From Bacteroidota bacterium (GTDB taxonomy: Bacteria; Bacteroidota; Bacteroidia; Palsa-948): a stretch of DNA of 59,822 nt. Below, in pieces: positions 9,025 through 21,182 of the stretch (position 1 is its first letter; every line of letters begins with the position of its first letter). The notes beneath the pieces were generated by a model. It did no database searches, was not told the origin of the DNA, and worked only from the letters and a program-made list of their open reading frames with translations. Location of the stretch: positions 1 to 59,822 of the forward strand of contig JACRAL010000184.1 of NCBI GenBank assembly GCA_016213435.1, given 5' to 3'. A program made the position numbers and the translations under genes.

Positions 9025-12000
9025 ATGAACATTTCAGAACTATCTATAAGAAAACCTGTACTGGCAACCGTAATGAACCTGTTCATCATACTATTTGGGT
9101 TTATTGGGTTTACATTTCTGGGTGTTCGCGAATACCCTGCCATTGATCCGCCGGTTGTTACCGTAACAACTTCTTATATCGGAGCAAATGCAGACATTAT
9201 CGAAAGCCAGATTACTGAACCTTTGGAAAAATCAATAAATGGAATTCCCGGTATCCGCACCATTTCTTCCACAAGTTCCGTTGGAAGAAGCAGCATTACC
9301 GTTGAGTTTAACATCAGCGCAGACCTGGAGGCGGCAGCCAATGATGTACGCGACAAAGTAAGCCAGGCGGCAAGAAATCTTCCGCAGGACATAGATGCTC
9401 CGCCTGTAATTTCGAAAGCCGATGCAAACAGCGATTTCATTATTTTGCTTGCGGTTCAGAGCCCAAGCAAGGGGCTCCTTGAACTGAGCGATTATGCCGA
9501 AAATGTATTGCTGAATAAATTTCAAACCATACCTGAAGTAAGCGCCGTAAACATTGTGGGGCAAAAACGCCCGGCCATGCGTTTATGGGTCAACCCGGAT
9601 AAAATGAATGCTTACAATATTGCTTTTAACGATATTACAAACATATTGAATAAAGAGAACATTGAAGTGCCTTCCGGAAAGATCTATGGCAATAAAACCG
9701 AATTAATCATCAGGGCATTGGGAAAGTTGAAAACGGAAAAAGATTTCAGGGATCTGATCATTCGCGAAGATGCAGCTGGAATTGTCAGGCTTGGCGATGT
9801 TGCTAAAGCTGAAATAGGCCCCGAACAATATGAACATAGCTGGAAACTCAACGGGGTAAGCGGTGTTGGATTAACCATTGTTCCACAACCCGGCGCTAAT
9901 TACATTAATATCTCTGATGAGTTTTCGAAACGACTCGAAGAAATTAAAAAATCGCAGAAGGGTGATTTAAATTTTATCACTTTAATAGATAATACAACCA
10001 ATGTGCGCCGTTCGCTGAAGGAAGTCGGAGAAACTTTACTAATCGCTATAAGCTTAGTGATATTGGTAATATTTTTCTTTTTCAGGAACTGGCTTATTGC
10101 AATCCGCCCTCTCATTGATATCCCGATATCTTTGATTTTTACTTTCTTCATCATGTATATGGCCGGATTTTCAGTGAACATTCTTACATTACTGGCAATC
10201 ATTCTTGCAACAGGGTTGGTGGTGGACGATGGAATAGTGGTTACCGAAAATATTTTCAGGAAAATAGAAAGAGGAATACCCGTGCGAAAGGCAGCGATTG
10301 AGGGAAGCAAGGAAATTTTCTTTGTAGTTATATCAACATCCATAACTCTGGCTATCGTTTTTCTGCCTGTATTGTTTTTGCAGGGATTTGTAGGCAGTTT
10401 ATTCAGAGAATTTGGAGTGGTTCTTGCCTGTGCCGTTTTGATTTCTGCATTTGTTTCTCTCACCATTACTCCGGTTCTGAATGTTTTTCTGAATAAAAAA
10501 AGCGCCGGACATGGAAAATTTTATGAAAAAACCGAACCCTTTTTCAGCGGTATGGAAAGCGGGTATAAAAATTTAATAGCGCGTTTTATAAAACATCGCC
10601 GGATTGCCTGGATGATTGTATTATTGTGTCTTATAATCGTTGTTGTAATCGGGAAAAACCTGCAAAGTGAAATAGCTCCTATTGAGGATAAAAGCGGTGT
10701 ACGCTTGCAGTTATCGGGCCCCGAGGGAGCCAGTTTTGGTTATATGACCGAAGCCGGTGAAAAAATAGGGAATTTTTTAATTGATTCTGTACCGGAAAGA
10801 GATTTTTCTTTTATTTCCATTCCGGGCTTTCATAGTTCCGGCATTAACAGCGGTATGGGAAGGATAGGGTTGGTCCCTGTTTCAGAAAGAAAAAGAAGCC
10901 AGAGCGATATTGTAAAGGAGCTCTCAAAAAAATTAATGCGGTTCAATAATGTCCGTATTTTCCCGATTGAAGAGCAAACCATATCCGTAGGACTTGGATC
11001 GAGAGGTTCTTTACCGGTGCAATTTGTTATACAGAACTTAGATTTCGATAAATTGAAAACTGTGATTCCAAAATTTCTGGATGAAGCAAAAAATGATAAG
11101 ACTTTTCAAAATGTAGATGTGAATCTGAAATTTAACAAACCGGAAATTGATATCACCATTGACAGAATAAAAGCCCGTGAGTTCGGACTCACCGCTACCG
11201 ATATTTCCGATGTTATCCAGAGCGCTTTCAGCGGGGGACGGCTGGCATATTTTATTATGAACGGCAAACAATACCAGGTGATCGGCCAGGTTGCGCTGGG
11301 AGACAGGCAGCAGCCTGCAGATATATCAAAATTATATGTCCGTAACAATAAAGGAGATAATATTTCATTAAAAGCGGTTACCAATCTTGTTACATATGCA
11401 AATCCTCCATCGCTCTATCATTATAACCGGTATAAAGCGGCAACCATTTCGGCTTCTCTTGCAGAGGGTAAAACCATTGGCGACGGGGTAAAAACCATGC
11501 AGGAAATTGCCGACAGGATATTGGATGAAAGTTTTCAGACCTCGTTGAGCGGGCCTTCCCGTGATTATGCCGAAAGTTCATCGAATATCGCATTTGCTTT
11601 CGGCCTTGCCTTGCTATTGATTTTTTTGGTGCTTGCTGCACAATTCGAAAGTTTCAAAGACCCGTTTATCATCATGCTTACGGTTCCCTTCGCTATTGCC
11701 GGCGCATTATTAAGCTTATGGATATTCGGGCAAACACTGAATATTTTTTCAGAGATCGGGTTGATCATGCTTATCGGTCTGGTTACAAAAAACGGAATAT
11801 TGATCGTGGAGTTCGCAAATAAAAAGAGAGACCAGGGATTATCAAAACATCAGGCAGTAATTGAAGCGGCAACGCAACGGTTAAGGCCGATTTTAATGAC
11901 CAGTCTGGCAACAACGCTGGGAGCTTTACCCATTGCATTAAGCTTAGGCACAACTGCAACCAGCCGTATTCCATTGGGAATTGTTGTTGTGGGAGGAATA

Positions 12001-12105
12001 TTATTTTCGTTGGTTCTGACATTGTTTGTGATTCCCGCAGTTTACACATTTGTTTCAAGCAAACACAGAAAAAATAAAGAAGAAACAGCTAAATTATTTG
12101 AGTAA
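9025..12105 (+). CDS. RND multidrug efflux pump, HAE1/AcrB family
   Basis: A 1026-residue inner-membrane proton/drug antiporter of normal length. The N-terminus ISELSIRKPVLATVMN is typical of the family. A first large periplasmic loop is followed by the proton-relay motif VVDDGIVVTENI in TM4 (near residue 400). A second periplasmic loop and the TM10 motif KNGILIVEFANKKRDQG follow, and 12 membrane helices are expected in total. It works with the adaptor encoded just upstream and the TolC-like channel whose start codon lies three bases after this stop. Regulation by the upstream MarR protein is plausible. Substrate specificity is unknown. Confidence 0.95.
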   Translation: MNISELSIRKPVLATVMNLFIILFGFIGFTFLGVREYPAIDPPVVTVTTSYIGANADIIESQITEPLEKSINGIPGIRTISSTSSVGRSSITVEFNISADLEAAANDVRDKVSQAARNLPQDIDAPPVISKADANSDFIILLAVQSPSKGLLELSDYAENVLLNKFQTIPEVSAVNIVGQKRPAMRLWVNPDKMNAYNIAFNDITNILNKENIEVPSGKIYGNKTELIIRALGKLKTEKDFRDLIIREDAAGIVRLGDVAKAEIGPEQYEHSWKLNGVSGVGLTIVPQPGANYINISDEFSKRLEEIKKSQKGDLNFITLIDNTTNVRRSLKEVGETLLIAISLVILVIFFFFRNWLIAIRPLIDIPISLIFTFFIMYMAGFSVNILTLLAIILATGLVVDDGIVVTENIFRKIERGIPVRKAAIEGSKEIFFVVISTSITLAIVFLPVLFLQGFVGSLFREFGVVLACAVLISAFVSLTITPVLNVFLNKKSAGHGKFYEKTEPFFSGMESGYKNLIARFIKHRRIAWMIVLLCLIIVVVIGKNLQSEIAPIEDKSGVRLQLSGPEGASFGYMTEAGEKIGNFLIDSVPERDFSFISIPGFHSSGINSGMGRIGLVPVSERKRSQSDIVKELSKKLMRFNNVRIFPIEEQTISVGLGSRGSLPVQFVIQNLDFDKLKTVIPKFLDEAKNDKTFQNVDVNLKFNKPEIDITIDRIKAREFGLTATDISDVIQSAFSGGRLAYFIMNGKQYQVIGQVALGDRQQPADISKLYVRNNKGDNISLKAVTNLVTYANPPSLYHYNRYKAATISASLAEGKTIGDGVKTMQEIADRILDESFQTSLSGPSRDYAESSSNIAFAFGLALLLIFLVLAAQFESFKDPFIIMLTVPFAIAGALLSLWIFGQTLNIFSEIGLIMLIGLVTKNGILIVEFANKKRDQGLSKHQAVIEAATQRLRPILMTSLATTLGALPIALSLGTTATSRIPLGIVVVGGILFSLVLTLFVIPAVYTFVSSKHRKNKEETAKLFE

Positions 12106-12108
12106 AAA

Positions 12109-13596
12109 ATGAATCGAATATTTAAGACTACTCCAAAAACTTGCTTTTTGAAAATCAGCCCTTGCCCCAACCCTAAATGGTGGCTGATTTTCGGCGATTT
12201 CCCTTTAGGGATTAAAGGCAAAAAATCGCTGAAAATTATTTCTCAGACTTTTTGGAGTGGGCTCATATTTAAAATTTTTATACTAAATAAATTACGCTTT
12301 AATCTTTTTGCTTTAACCTTTTTACTATTGCTTATCTCGCTTATTACTCATGCACAGCAAATGATTACACTAAAAAGCGCCATTGATTCTGCATTGAAGA
12401 ATAATTTCGATATTCAGATTGCAAAGAACAATGCTGAAGTCGGCAAAATGAACAACAACTTTGGTATGGCGGGCGGACTGCCTTCAGTGAATATCACAGC
12501 AGGAGATAATGAATCGGTTTCAAATATTTACCAAAAACTAAGCAGCGGTACAGAAATTAATAAAGACAATGCCTTGGGAAACAACCTCGCCGCAGGTGTT
12601 AATGCAAGTATGTTCTTGTTCAACGGATTCAAAGTCTTAGCCACAAAAGAAAAACTGAAATCCATCCAAACACAGAGCGAACTTTTGCTGAACCAGCAAA
12701 TACAAAACACCATCGCTGCCATTATGGTAAAATATTATGACATCATCCGGCAGATGGGTTATCTGAAAATTATACAATCGTCGCTGGAGGTATCGAAACA
12801 AAAACTTGAAATCATCACTCAGAGAAAAAATGTAGGCATGGCTAATGACGTGGAGCATCTGCAGGCACAGATAGATGTGAACGCCGGAGAACAAAATATC
12901 AAGACACAGCAACTGATAATCGGGCAGGCTAAAACGGATTTATTGCAACTCATGAGTGTGAAAAAATATTTCGCCGCCGAGATAAAAGACACCATATTAG
13001 TTGATAAAAATATTCAGATGGATTCCATCATAAATTATCTTAACCGCAATCCGCAATACCTTTCAGCAGAACAGCAAATAAAAATCAATGAGCAGATCGT
13101 TAAGGAAGTTTCTGCGCAGCGGTATCCTTCTGTTAAAATTAATGCGGGTTATAATTTCAACTTAGCTCAAAGCGATGCAGGGCAACTTTTATATAATCAG
13201 AATTACGGACCCTCTGTCGGGATTACGTTGAATATACCGATTTTTAACGGTACTATATACAAGACACAACGCGATGCTGCGGTCTTTAATGTCAATAATT
13301 CAAAACTTCAAAAAGAGAGCCTGCTGAATTCTCTAACCGCAGGTACGGTGAAAACATATCAATCTTACAGTAACACGCTTCAGCAAATCGTGTCACAGCA
13401 AACAAGCAATGAGATGGCCGGGCAATTAGTAAATCTGGTCATAAAAAAATTCCAGATGAACCAGGCCACACTTCTTGATGTGAAAACAGCACAGGCGAGC
13501 TTTGAAGATACCGGTTATCAATTAGTAAACCTGCAGTATGCTGCAAAAATCGCAGAGATTGAACTGAAACGAATGACCTATAGGTTAGTGCCTTAG
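12109..13596 (+). CDS. TolC-family outer-membrane efflux channel, signal peptide interrupted by an in-frame insertion
   Basis: The C-terminal ~410 residues form a TolC/OprM-type outer membrane factor with two OEP repeats of long helices (for example LKSAIDSALKNNFDIQIAKNNAEVGK and the ALLDVKTAQ-like segment near the end). It completes the RND operon. The N-terminus is odd. Starting from the only available upstream ATG, the first six codons are followed by ~49 codons that come from a short inverted-repeat element at 12130-12258. Only then comes a good signal peptide (KLRFNLFALTFLLLLISLITHA, cut before QQ). Removing the 147 bases between the flanking ATATTTAA repeats restores a normal signal peptide in frame. 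The channel as encoded may be exported poorly, or translation may start from a non-standard codon after the element. Confidence 0.85.
   Translation: MNRIFKTTPKTCFLKISPCPNPKWWLIFGDFPLGIKGKKSLKIISQTFWSGLIFKIFILNKLRFNLFALTFLLLLISLITHAQQMITLKSAIDSALKNNFDIQIAKNNAEVGKMNNNFGMAGGLPSVNITAGDNESVSNIYQKLSSGTEINKDNALGNNLAAGVNASMFLFNGFKVLATKEKLKSIQTQSELLLNQQIQNTIAAIMVKYYDIIRQMGYLKIIQSSLEVSKQKLEIITQRKNVGMANDVEHLQAQIDVNAGEQNIKTQQLIIGQAKTDLLQLMSVKKYFAAEIKDTILVDKNIQMDSIINYLNRNPQYLSAEQQIKINEQIVKEVSAQRYPSVKINAGYNFNLAQSDAGQLLYNQNYGPSVGITLNIPIFNGTIYKTQRDAAVFNVNNSKLQKESLLNSLTAGTVKTYQSYSNTLQQIVSQQTSNEMAGQLVNLVIKKFQMNQATLLDVKTAQASFEDTGYQLVNLQYAAKIAEIELKRMTYRLVP
12126..12264. mobile_element. MITE-like inverted-repeat element inside the TolC gene
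   Basis: A non-coding-type palindromic element has 10-bp terminal inverted repeats ACTCCAAAAA (12130-12139) and TTTTTGGAGT (12249-12258). Inner arms are AAAATCAGCC (12151-12160) with GGCTGATTTT (12182-12191), and GCGATTT (12194-12200) with AAATCGC (12233-12239). It is flanked by the 8-bp direct repeat ATATTTAA at 12118-12125 and 12265-12272, which looks like a target-site duplication. Insert plus one duplication is 147 bases, exactly 49 codons, and it contains no stop in the gene's frame. Confidence 0.7.
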
Positions 13597-13602
13597 CAAT
13601 AA

Positions 13603-15687
<2,085 letters not shown>

Positions 15688-15744
15688 AATTTATCATGCT
15701 CTGTTATTATACTTTGATGTACCTAAATTTAAATATTTTTCAAA

Positions 15745-15862
15745 TGATAATCGGTAATCGGTAATCAGTAGAAACCACCGACCTGCCTGCCGGTAGGCAA
15801 GGTTTCTGAACACCGATCACTGATTACAATATATACAATTTCCTGCCTGCCGCAGGCAAGTA
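15745..15862. repeat. Intergenic period-7 repeat and GC-rich hairpins
   Basis: Units of the AATCGGT/AATCAGT type (about 15747-15770) and inverted counterparts (about 15810-15827) enclose a GC-rich hairpin. That hairpin comprises GAAACC (15771-15776) pairing with GGTTTC (15801-15806) around CCTGCCTGCCGGTAGGCAAGG. A second hairpin CCTGCCTGCCGCAGGCAAG lies at about 15842-15860. It separates ligA from the M14 protease gene. I see no gene in it. Confidence 0.55.
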
Positions 15863-15964
15863 TTTCGTTTTTTGTATAATTTTTCGTGTTTCATTTTGAT
15901 TTTTTTTTAAAAAATTCTGTTACCTTTTTAAAAGAATCAGCGTCTAATAAAAAATTAAACCAGT

Positions 15965-18328
15965 ATGAAAAGATTTATTGCTTTTATGATTTTACTAACG
16001 ATCAGTTTTTCTTTATCAGCACAACAGCAGAAATATTCGCGGGTAAAGTTATACCTTGACGGGAAAGACATCAAAGAGGTTGCCAAATTAGGCGTGAATG
16101 TGGAAAACGGAAAACTTAAAAAAGGAAAATATTTTATCGGCGAGTTGTCGGCAACCGAATTAGGCACTTTAAAAAAGAACGGGTACGCGTATGATGTGCT
16201 GATTGAGGATATGAGCAAATATTATAAAGACCGGAACAAAGGCGTAAAATCTGAGAAAAAGAAAAAGTCATCTGAGTCATATCCAACACCCGACCATTTT
16301 AAATTAGGCTCCATGGGCGGCTTTCTCACATATAATGAAATGCTGCAGGAATTTGATTCCATGAGGCTTTTGTATCCAAGCCTGATATCATTGAAACAAC
16401 CCATCGGAACAACAAATACTATTGAAGGCAGGCAACTTATTTATGTTAAAATATCGGATAATCCCGACACGGACGAAAACGAGCCGGAGGTTCTTTACAC
16501 GGGCCTTCACCATGCGCGCGAACCGGCAGGCATGCAGCAACTCATTTTTTTCATGTATTACCTTCTGGAGAATTATAATACAAACGATGAAATAAAATAT
16601 TTAGTTGATAACTTAGAGATGTATTTTATTCCCTGTGTCAATCCAGACGGTTATGTATATAACCAGACCACAGACCCGGATGGCGGCGGCATGCACCGCA
16701 AAAATATGCGGCCCAACGGAACCGGCAACCCGGGAGTTGACCTGAACCGGAACTATGGTTATGAGTGGGGCTATGATGATGTGGGTTCATCCAACGATCC
16801 GTCAGACGACCCTTATCGGGGAACTGCAGGTTTCTCAGAACCTGAAACACAACTGATACGGGATTTTTGTAATAACAGAACTTTTAAATTGGCTATCAAC
16901 TATCATTGTTACAGCAATCTGCTTATATACCCCTGGGGGTATTTACCCGATTATGAAACTCCCGATTCATCGTTGTTTCATAATTATTCAGCGCTGATGA
17001 CAGCCGTAAATAATTATATATATGGCACTCCGATGCAGACTGTCGGATATACCGGAAACGGGACATCGGACGACTGGATGTATGGCGAGCAAAGTACAAA
17101 ACCAAAAATCATCGCATTTTCGCCTGAGGCCGGCAATGCAGATGATGGCTTCTGGCCGGCAATAAACCGGATCGAAGATGTGTGCAGGGCGAATATGGAT
17201 ATGAATTTTTATATTGCACGATTCGCTTTAAAATATGCAAAAATAACTGATCTGACACCCACCTTTATCAGCAGCCAGAATGATTACATAAATTTCAACC
17301 TGAAGTGCCTCGGGTTGGATGCTCCGGCAGATTTCACAGTCTCCATCTCTCCCCTGACATCAAACATACAAAGTGCGGGAAACAGTAAAACATTTTACAG
17401 CATGGCCACCCTGCAGGAAGCGAATGATTCAATTGATTTCTCTCTTGTTTCCACAATCCAGCCCGGACAGAACATGAAATTTTTAATCAACGTGGACAAC
17501 GGGCTTTATATTTATTCGGATACAATTTCGAAAATCTACGGACAGCCGCAAATTGTATTTACCGATCCCGGCAACACAATAACAAACTGGACAAGCACCG
17601 GGTGGAATACAACCACGGCCAGTTATCATTCGCCTACAAAATCAATCACAGATTCTCCCACCGGAGATTATAACATGCCTCCCGTAAATTCTTCCATTAC
17701 CTTAACACAAGCCGTAAACCTCGCCAATGCAACAAACGCTTACCTTACGTTCTGGGCAAAATGGGATGTAAATCCGGCACAGGATTCGGTGATCCTGAGA
17801 ATATCCACAAACAACGGATCCACGTGGACACCTTTAGCCGGACATTACACCTCTGCAGTAAACATGGGCCACCCGGTCTATAACGGGTTAATGCCGAACT
17901 GGGTGCAGGAAGTAATTGATTTAAGTCCCTACGTGGGTCAGAGTGTAAAATTCAGGTTTACCCTGAAAAGCCAGTGGAATTATATGCAAACATATGATGG
18001 CTTTTATTTTGACGATTTTACAGTTTCCACAATCCCGAATACGGTTTATACAATTCCTGAAATTACCGATAATATAATGATCTCAGAGATATTCCCGGTT
18101 CCTGCAAAAGATCAGGTGGTGATACATTATAATATTCCATACTCTACATATTCACCGCATATCCATATTTATAATTCGATTGCACAGGAAATTTTTTCGA
18201 AAAATATCGGCTTTTATGAAAATTCTGTTCATCTTGATTTATCAGGGTTTTGCCCGGGAATCTATTTTTTTGGGATTGATTCAGAATCAAAATTTTCAAT
18301 GATTAAGAAGTTAGTTATTGTAAAATAG
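15965..18328 (+). CDS. Secreted zinc carboxypeptidase (M14) with T9SS sorting domain
   Basis: A 787-residue secreted peptidase. The signal peptide ends LSLSA before QQQ. A short N-terminal domain precedes an M14 carboxypeptidase domain (residues ~115-420). Zinc ligands are in HHAREP (H..E, near residue 182) and NYHCYS (H). The substrate-binding NRNYGYEW and the catalytic glutamate in FSPEAG are also present. Beta-sandwich regions follow, including a MAM/CUB-like segment with YFDDFTVS. The last ~80 residues form a type A T9SS C-terminal domain, with a FPVPAKDQVVIHYN start and an IKKLVIVK end. It should therefore cross the outer membrane by the Por/T9SS system and be attached to or released from the surface. 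It probably removes C-terminal residues from peptides for nutrition. Confidence 0.9.
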   Translation: MKRFIAFMILLTISFSLSAQQQKYSRVKLYLDGKDIKEVAKLGVNVENGKLKKGKYFIGELSATELGTLKKNGYAYDVLIEDMSKYYKDRNKGVKSEKKKKSSESYPTPDHFKLGSMGGFLTYNEMLQEFDSMRLLYPSLISLKQPIGTTNTIEGRQLIYVKISDNPDTDENEPEVLYTGLHHAREPAGMQQLIFFMYYLLENYNTNDEIKYLVDNLEMYFIPCVNPDGYVYNQTTDPDGGGMHRKNMRPNGTGNPGVDLNRNYGYEWGYDDVGSSNDPSDDPYRGTAGFSEPETQLIRDFCNNRTFKLAINYHCYSNLLIYPWGYLPDYETPDSSLFHNYSALMTAVNNYIYGTPMQTVGYTGNGTSDDWMYGEQSTKPKIIAFSPEAGNADDGFWPAINRIEDVCRANMDMNFYIARFALKYAKITDLTPTFISSQNDYINFNLKCLGLDAPADFTVSISPLTSNIQSAGNSKTFYSMATLQEANDSIDFSLVSTIQPGQNMKFLINVDNGLYIYSDTISKIYGQPQIVFTDPGNTITNWTSTGWNTTTASYHSPTKSITDSPTGDYNMPPVNSSITLTQAVNLANATNAYLTFWAKWDVNPAQDSVILRISTNNGSTWTPLAGHYTSAVNMGHPVYNGLMPNWVQEVIDLSPYVGQSVKFRFTLKSQWNYMQTYDGFYFDDFTVSTIPNTVYTIPEITDNIMISEIFPVPAKDQVVIHYNIPYSTYSPHIHIYNSIAQEIFSKNIGFYENSVHLDLSGFCPGIYFFGIDSESKFSMIKKLVIVK

Positions 18329-18418
18329 CAGCGCCTGCTAAAATGAATAATTATGACCCGCCTATAATATCCTGTTTAAAAAAAAATTGTTTTTATCAAA
18401 TATTTTTATCCTTACATT

Positions 18419-18447
18419 TTGCCAATATTAAAAAAAATATATATTTG
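18419..18447 (+). promoter_or_regulatory. Bacteroidota-type promoter for the first M43 protease
   Basis: TTG at 18419-18421 and TATATTTG at 18440-18447 are 18 bases apart. A leader of about 85 bases precedes the ATG at 18537. It contains TGTAATTGCTGAAAGTT (18454-18470), which recurs exactly at 54431-54447 upstream of the S9 peptidase gene. Confidence 0.55.
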
Positions 18448-18536
18448 TAAATATGTAATTGCTGAAAGTTTTCAACACAATGCAACTTTTAAATATTTTG
18501 ATAGTCTATTAATAAGTTTAATTAAATTTTAAAATC

Positions 18537-21029
18537 ATGAGAAGAATACTTTTACTTTTTTGGGTTTTGTTTGTGTTCTCAGGGGGAATTACAAACGCGC
18601 AACAGTCTATTAATGTTACTAAGATTTCAAAAGGTAACGGGGTAGCGACAATTCAGCAAAAAAGGAAATGCGGCACCATGGAATACAATGCGCAGTTGGA
18701 AGCCGCCGATCCAGGCATTACAATCAAAAAACAGGAAACTGAAAAATTTATCCAAAAATGGATAGAGAACAACCAGGATTATATCAATAACTCAAAAACA
18801 GTAGTTACTGTCCCGGTTGTTGTTCATGTTGTTTATAAAACTACTGCTCAGAATATTTCTGACACGAGAGTTAATGAACAGATTACCTGTCTGAACAGGG
18901 ATTATGGCGGACTTAATACCCATTCCATGGGTTCTTTTGCCACAAGTCTTAAGGCAAATACTGAACTGCAATTCTGTCTTGCACAACGGAAACCTGACGG
19001 AACTGCAACAAACGGTATTGACAGGGTATCCACAACCGTAACGTCGTTCTCTACTAATAATGCGGTAAAATATACAAGCCAGGGCGGAGCCGATGCATGG
19101 GACCCTACCAAGTATATGAATATCTGGGTTTGTAATCTGGGGAGCAGTCTTTGCGGGTATGCGCAATTCCCCACCAGTGGTATCAACGCTACTTTTGGTG
19201 TGGTTATATTATATCAGTGTTTTGGCGTTACAGGCGCTTCACCGCCCTATAATCAAGGCGGAACAACCTCACACGAAATTGGCCATTGCTTTAATTTGTA
19301 TCATATCTGGGGCGATGACGGCGGTACGTGCAGCGGTACGGATTATTCTGCCGATACTCCTAATCAGGCCAGCGAAACATATGGAGCGCCTACCGGCGTC
19401 CTTACGGATGCCTGTTCACCCTCATCTCCCGGTATCATGTATATGAACTTCATGGATTATTCTGACGATGCTGCATATGCAAACTTTACACCTAATCAGA
19501 AAGCAAGAATTCAGGCTCTTTTTACACCGGGCGGTTTATTATATTCATTGACTTCTTCTCTTGGATGCGTACCTCCTGGCGGCGCCACCATACCTACGGT
19601 TACTACAACCACTGCAACTTCCATTACAGCTACTACTGCTGCAAGCGGCGGAAATGTAACTGTTGACGGCGGCGCTACAGTAACGGCAAGAGGCGTTTGC
19701 TGGGGAACTTCTGCAAATCCGGTGGCTACCGGCTCTCACACTACCGATGGTTCAGGAACCGGAACATTTACAAGCAGCATTACCGGATTAACAGCCAGCA
19801 CGCTGTATCACTACCGGGCTTATGCTACAAACAGTGCCGGTACTGCTTATGGAAGCGATTTAACTTTCACTACATCCGCAAGCGCCAGTTTACCAACCCT
19901 TACTACTACTTCCGCATCGTCTGTAACCAATACGACAGCGGTGAGCGGAGGTAATATTTCTTCGCAGGGTTCATCGGCAGTAACAGCGCGGGGTGTTTGC
20001 TGGGCTACTACATCAGGTCCCACTATTTCGGGTTCGCATACAACAGATGGATCGGGTACAGGTACATTTACAAGCAATATCACAGGGCTCACGTTGGGCA
20101 CTCTTTATTATGTCAGGGCTTATGCAACGAACACTTCAGGAACCGCTTACGGAAACGAAATTACATTTACAACAACAGGCGGTACAACAAGTTGCGATAC
20201 GCTTATGCCAGCATCATTTACCAGCGGTACATGTAATTTGGCGATTTATTATATTGATGTTTCACCCTATGATAGCGGATATGTATGTGGACAAAATGCA
20301 TGGCTTGACAAAGAAAAAGCTATGTTGTATTCAGGAACCGGCGGCGGAACAATTTCTGACGTTTTTGTATTGTATGGATTAAAAAAAGGCACTACCGGCA
20401 ATACATCCGTAAAAATCTACAGCTCAAATGGCGGCGCTCCGGGCACACTTTTAGGTACGAGCGCTACTATTGTTAAAAGCGCTATAGATACAACAAATCA
20501 AGGAATTAATTTTAATAATAAGTACCATTTTTCAACTCCTGTTACTGTAGGCGCAGATTTCTTTGTAAGCGTGGTTTTACCAACAGGTTTTAACAATACT
20601 ACCAATCAGCTTGCCATTTGGTCAGTTCAATATGCTTGTAGTTCGACTTCACCTTTAGCTTATGAAATGTGGTATGATGATAATTCATGGCATCCATTCT
20701 CAACAGTGTATGGAACAAATATTGACATGGCAATTTTTCCTGATCTTTGTCCTCTCGTTGATGTAAACAGCAATCATATGGTTAATACCATTAATATTTA
20801 TCCGAATCCATCAGAATCATTTATAAATATTGATCTGGGCAAATACTCGCTGAAAGATGTAAAAATATATATTTATGACGCTATCGGTAAACAGATAGGA
20901 TTGATTAACAGGAACGATGCCGAGAACAAACTTCGGTATGATTTTACGCCTTATGGCAATGGTTTGTACATTATTTATTTTGATACTCCGGAAGGTAATG
21001 TTGTTAAAAAAGTTTCGATTAACAGATAA
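18537..21029 (+). CDS. Secreted M43 (cytophagalysin-like) metalloprotease with two Fn3-like repeats and T9SS sorting domain
   Basis: An 830-residue secreted zinc endopeptidase of the pappalysin/cytophagalysin family. After a signal peptide (ending ITNA) and a propeptide-like KRKCGT segment, the catalytic domain carries HEIGHCFNLYH starting near residue 246. The Met-turn region MYMNFMDYSDDA lies downstream. Two tandem ~93-residue beta-sandwich repeats follow (about residues 350-443 and 448-537, both with ARGVCW and TDGSGTGTFTS and ending YxRAYATN). Next comes a jelly-roll-like domain. The last ~80 residues are a T9SS sorting domain (YPNPSESFINIDL to KKVSINR). It is a paralogue of the next gene, with different accessory domains. 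The likely role is degradation of extracellular protein. Confidence 0.9.
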   Translation: MRRILLLFWVLFVFSGGITNAQQSINVTKISKGNGVATIQQKRKCGTMEYNAQLEAADPGITIKKQETEKFIQKWIENNQDYINNSKTVVTVPVVVHVVYKTTAQNISDTRVNEQITCLNRDYGGLNTHSMGSFATSLKANTELQFCLAQRKPDGTATNGIDRVSTTVTSFSTNNAVKYTSQGGADAWDPTKYMNIWVCNLGSSLCGYAQFPTSGINATFGVVILYQCFGVTGASPPYNQGGTTSHEIGHCFNLYHIWGDDGGTCSGTDYSADTPNQASETYGAPTGVLTDACSPSSPGIMYMNFMDYSDDAAYANFTPNQKARIQALFTPGGLLYSLTSSLGCVPPGGATIPTVTTTTATSITATTAASGGNVTVDGGATVTARGVCWGTSANPVATGSHTTDGSGTGTFTSSITGLTASTLYHYRAYATNSAGTAYGSDLTFTTSASASLPTLTTTSASSVTNTTAVSGGNISSQGSSAVTARGVCWATTSGPTISGSHTTDGSGTGTFTSNITGLTLGTLYYVRAYATNTSGTAYGNEITFTTTGGTTSCDTLMPASFTSGTCNLAIYYIDVSPYDSGYVCGQNAWLDKEKAMLYSGTGGGTISDVFVLYGLKKGTTGNTSVKIYSSNGGAPGTLLGTSATIVKSAIDTTNQGINFNNKYHFSTPVTVGADFFVSVVLPTGFNNTTNQLAIWSVQYACSSTSPLAYEMWYDDNSWHPFSTVYGTNIDMAIFPDLCPLVDVNSNHMVNTINIYPNPSESFINIDLGKYSLKDVKIYIYDAIGKQIGLINRNDAENKLRYDFTPYGNGLYIIYFDTPEGNVVKKVSINR

Positions 21030-21050
21030 CTTTATTTGACTCGCAGAAAA

Positions 21051-21072
21051 GCTCCCGAGAGGGAGTTTTTTT
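21051..21072 (+). terminator. Intrinsic terminator
   Basis: The CTCCC-GAGA-GGGAG hairpin (21052-21065) is followed by seven T residues (21066-21072). It lies 22 bases after the stop of the first M43 gene and separates it from the second. Confidence 0.8.
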
Positions 21073-21182
21073 ATTAATATAAGGCAACTGCAAAGTTTAA
21101 ACTGCGTCTTACTATATGATGTTTAATGATTTTTTTCTTTTATGATTTTTATTTATATTGCAAAAAATTAAACCTCTTAGTT

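Noticed and set aside
9900-10466. A 188-codon minus-strand open frame inside the RND pump gene.
   Set aside because: The plus-strand frame encodes an unbroken AcrB-family protein with all expected motifs. The reverse frame is a shadow with no family features.
19545-20382. Overlapping frames on both strands within the Fn3-like repeats of the first M43 protease.
   Set aside because: They reflect the repetitive, Thr/Gly-rich composition of the real gene and show no recognisable protein pattern.
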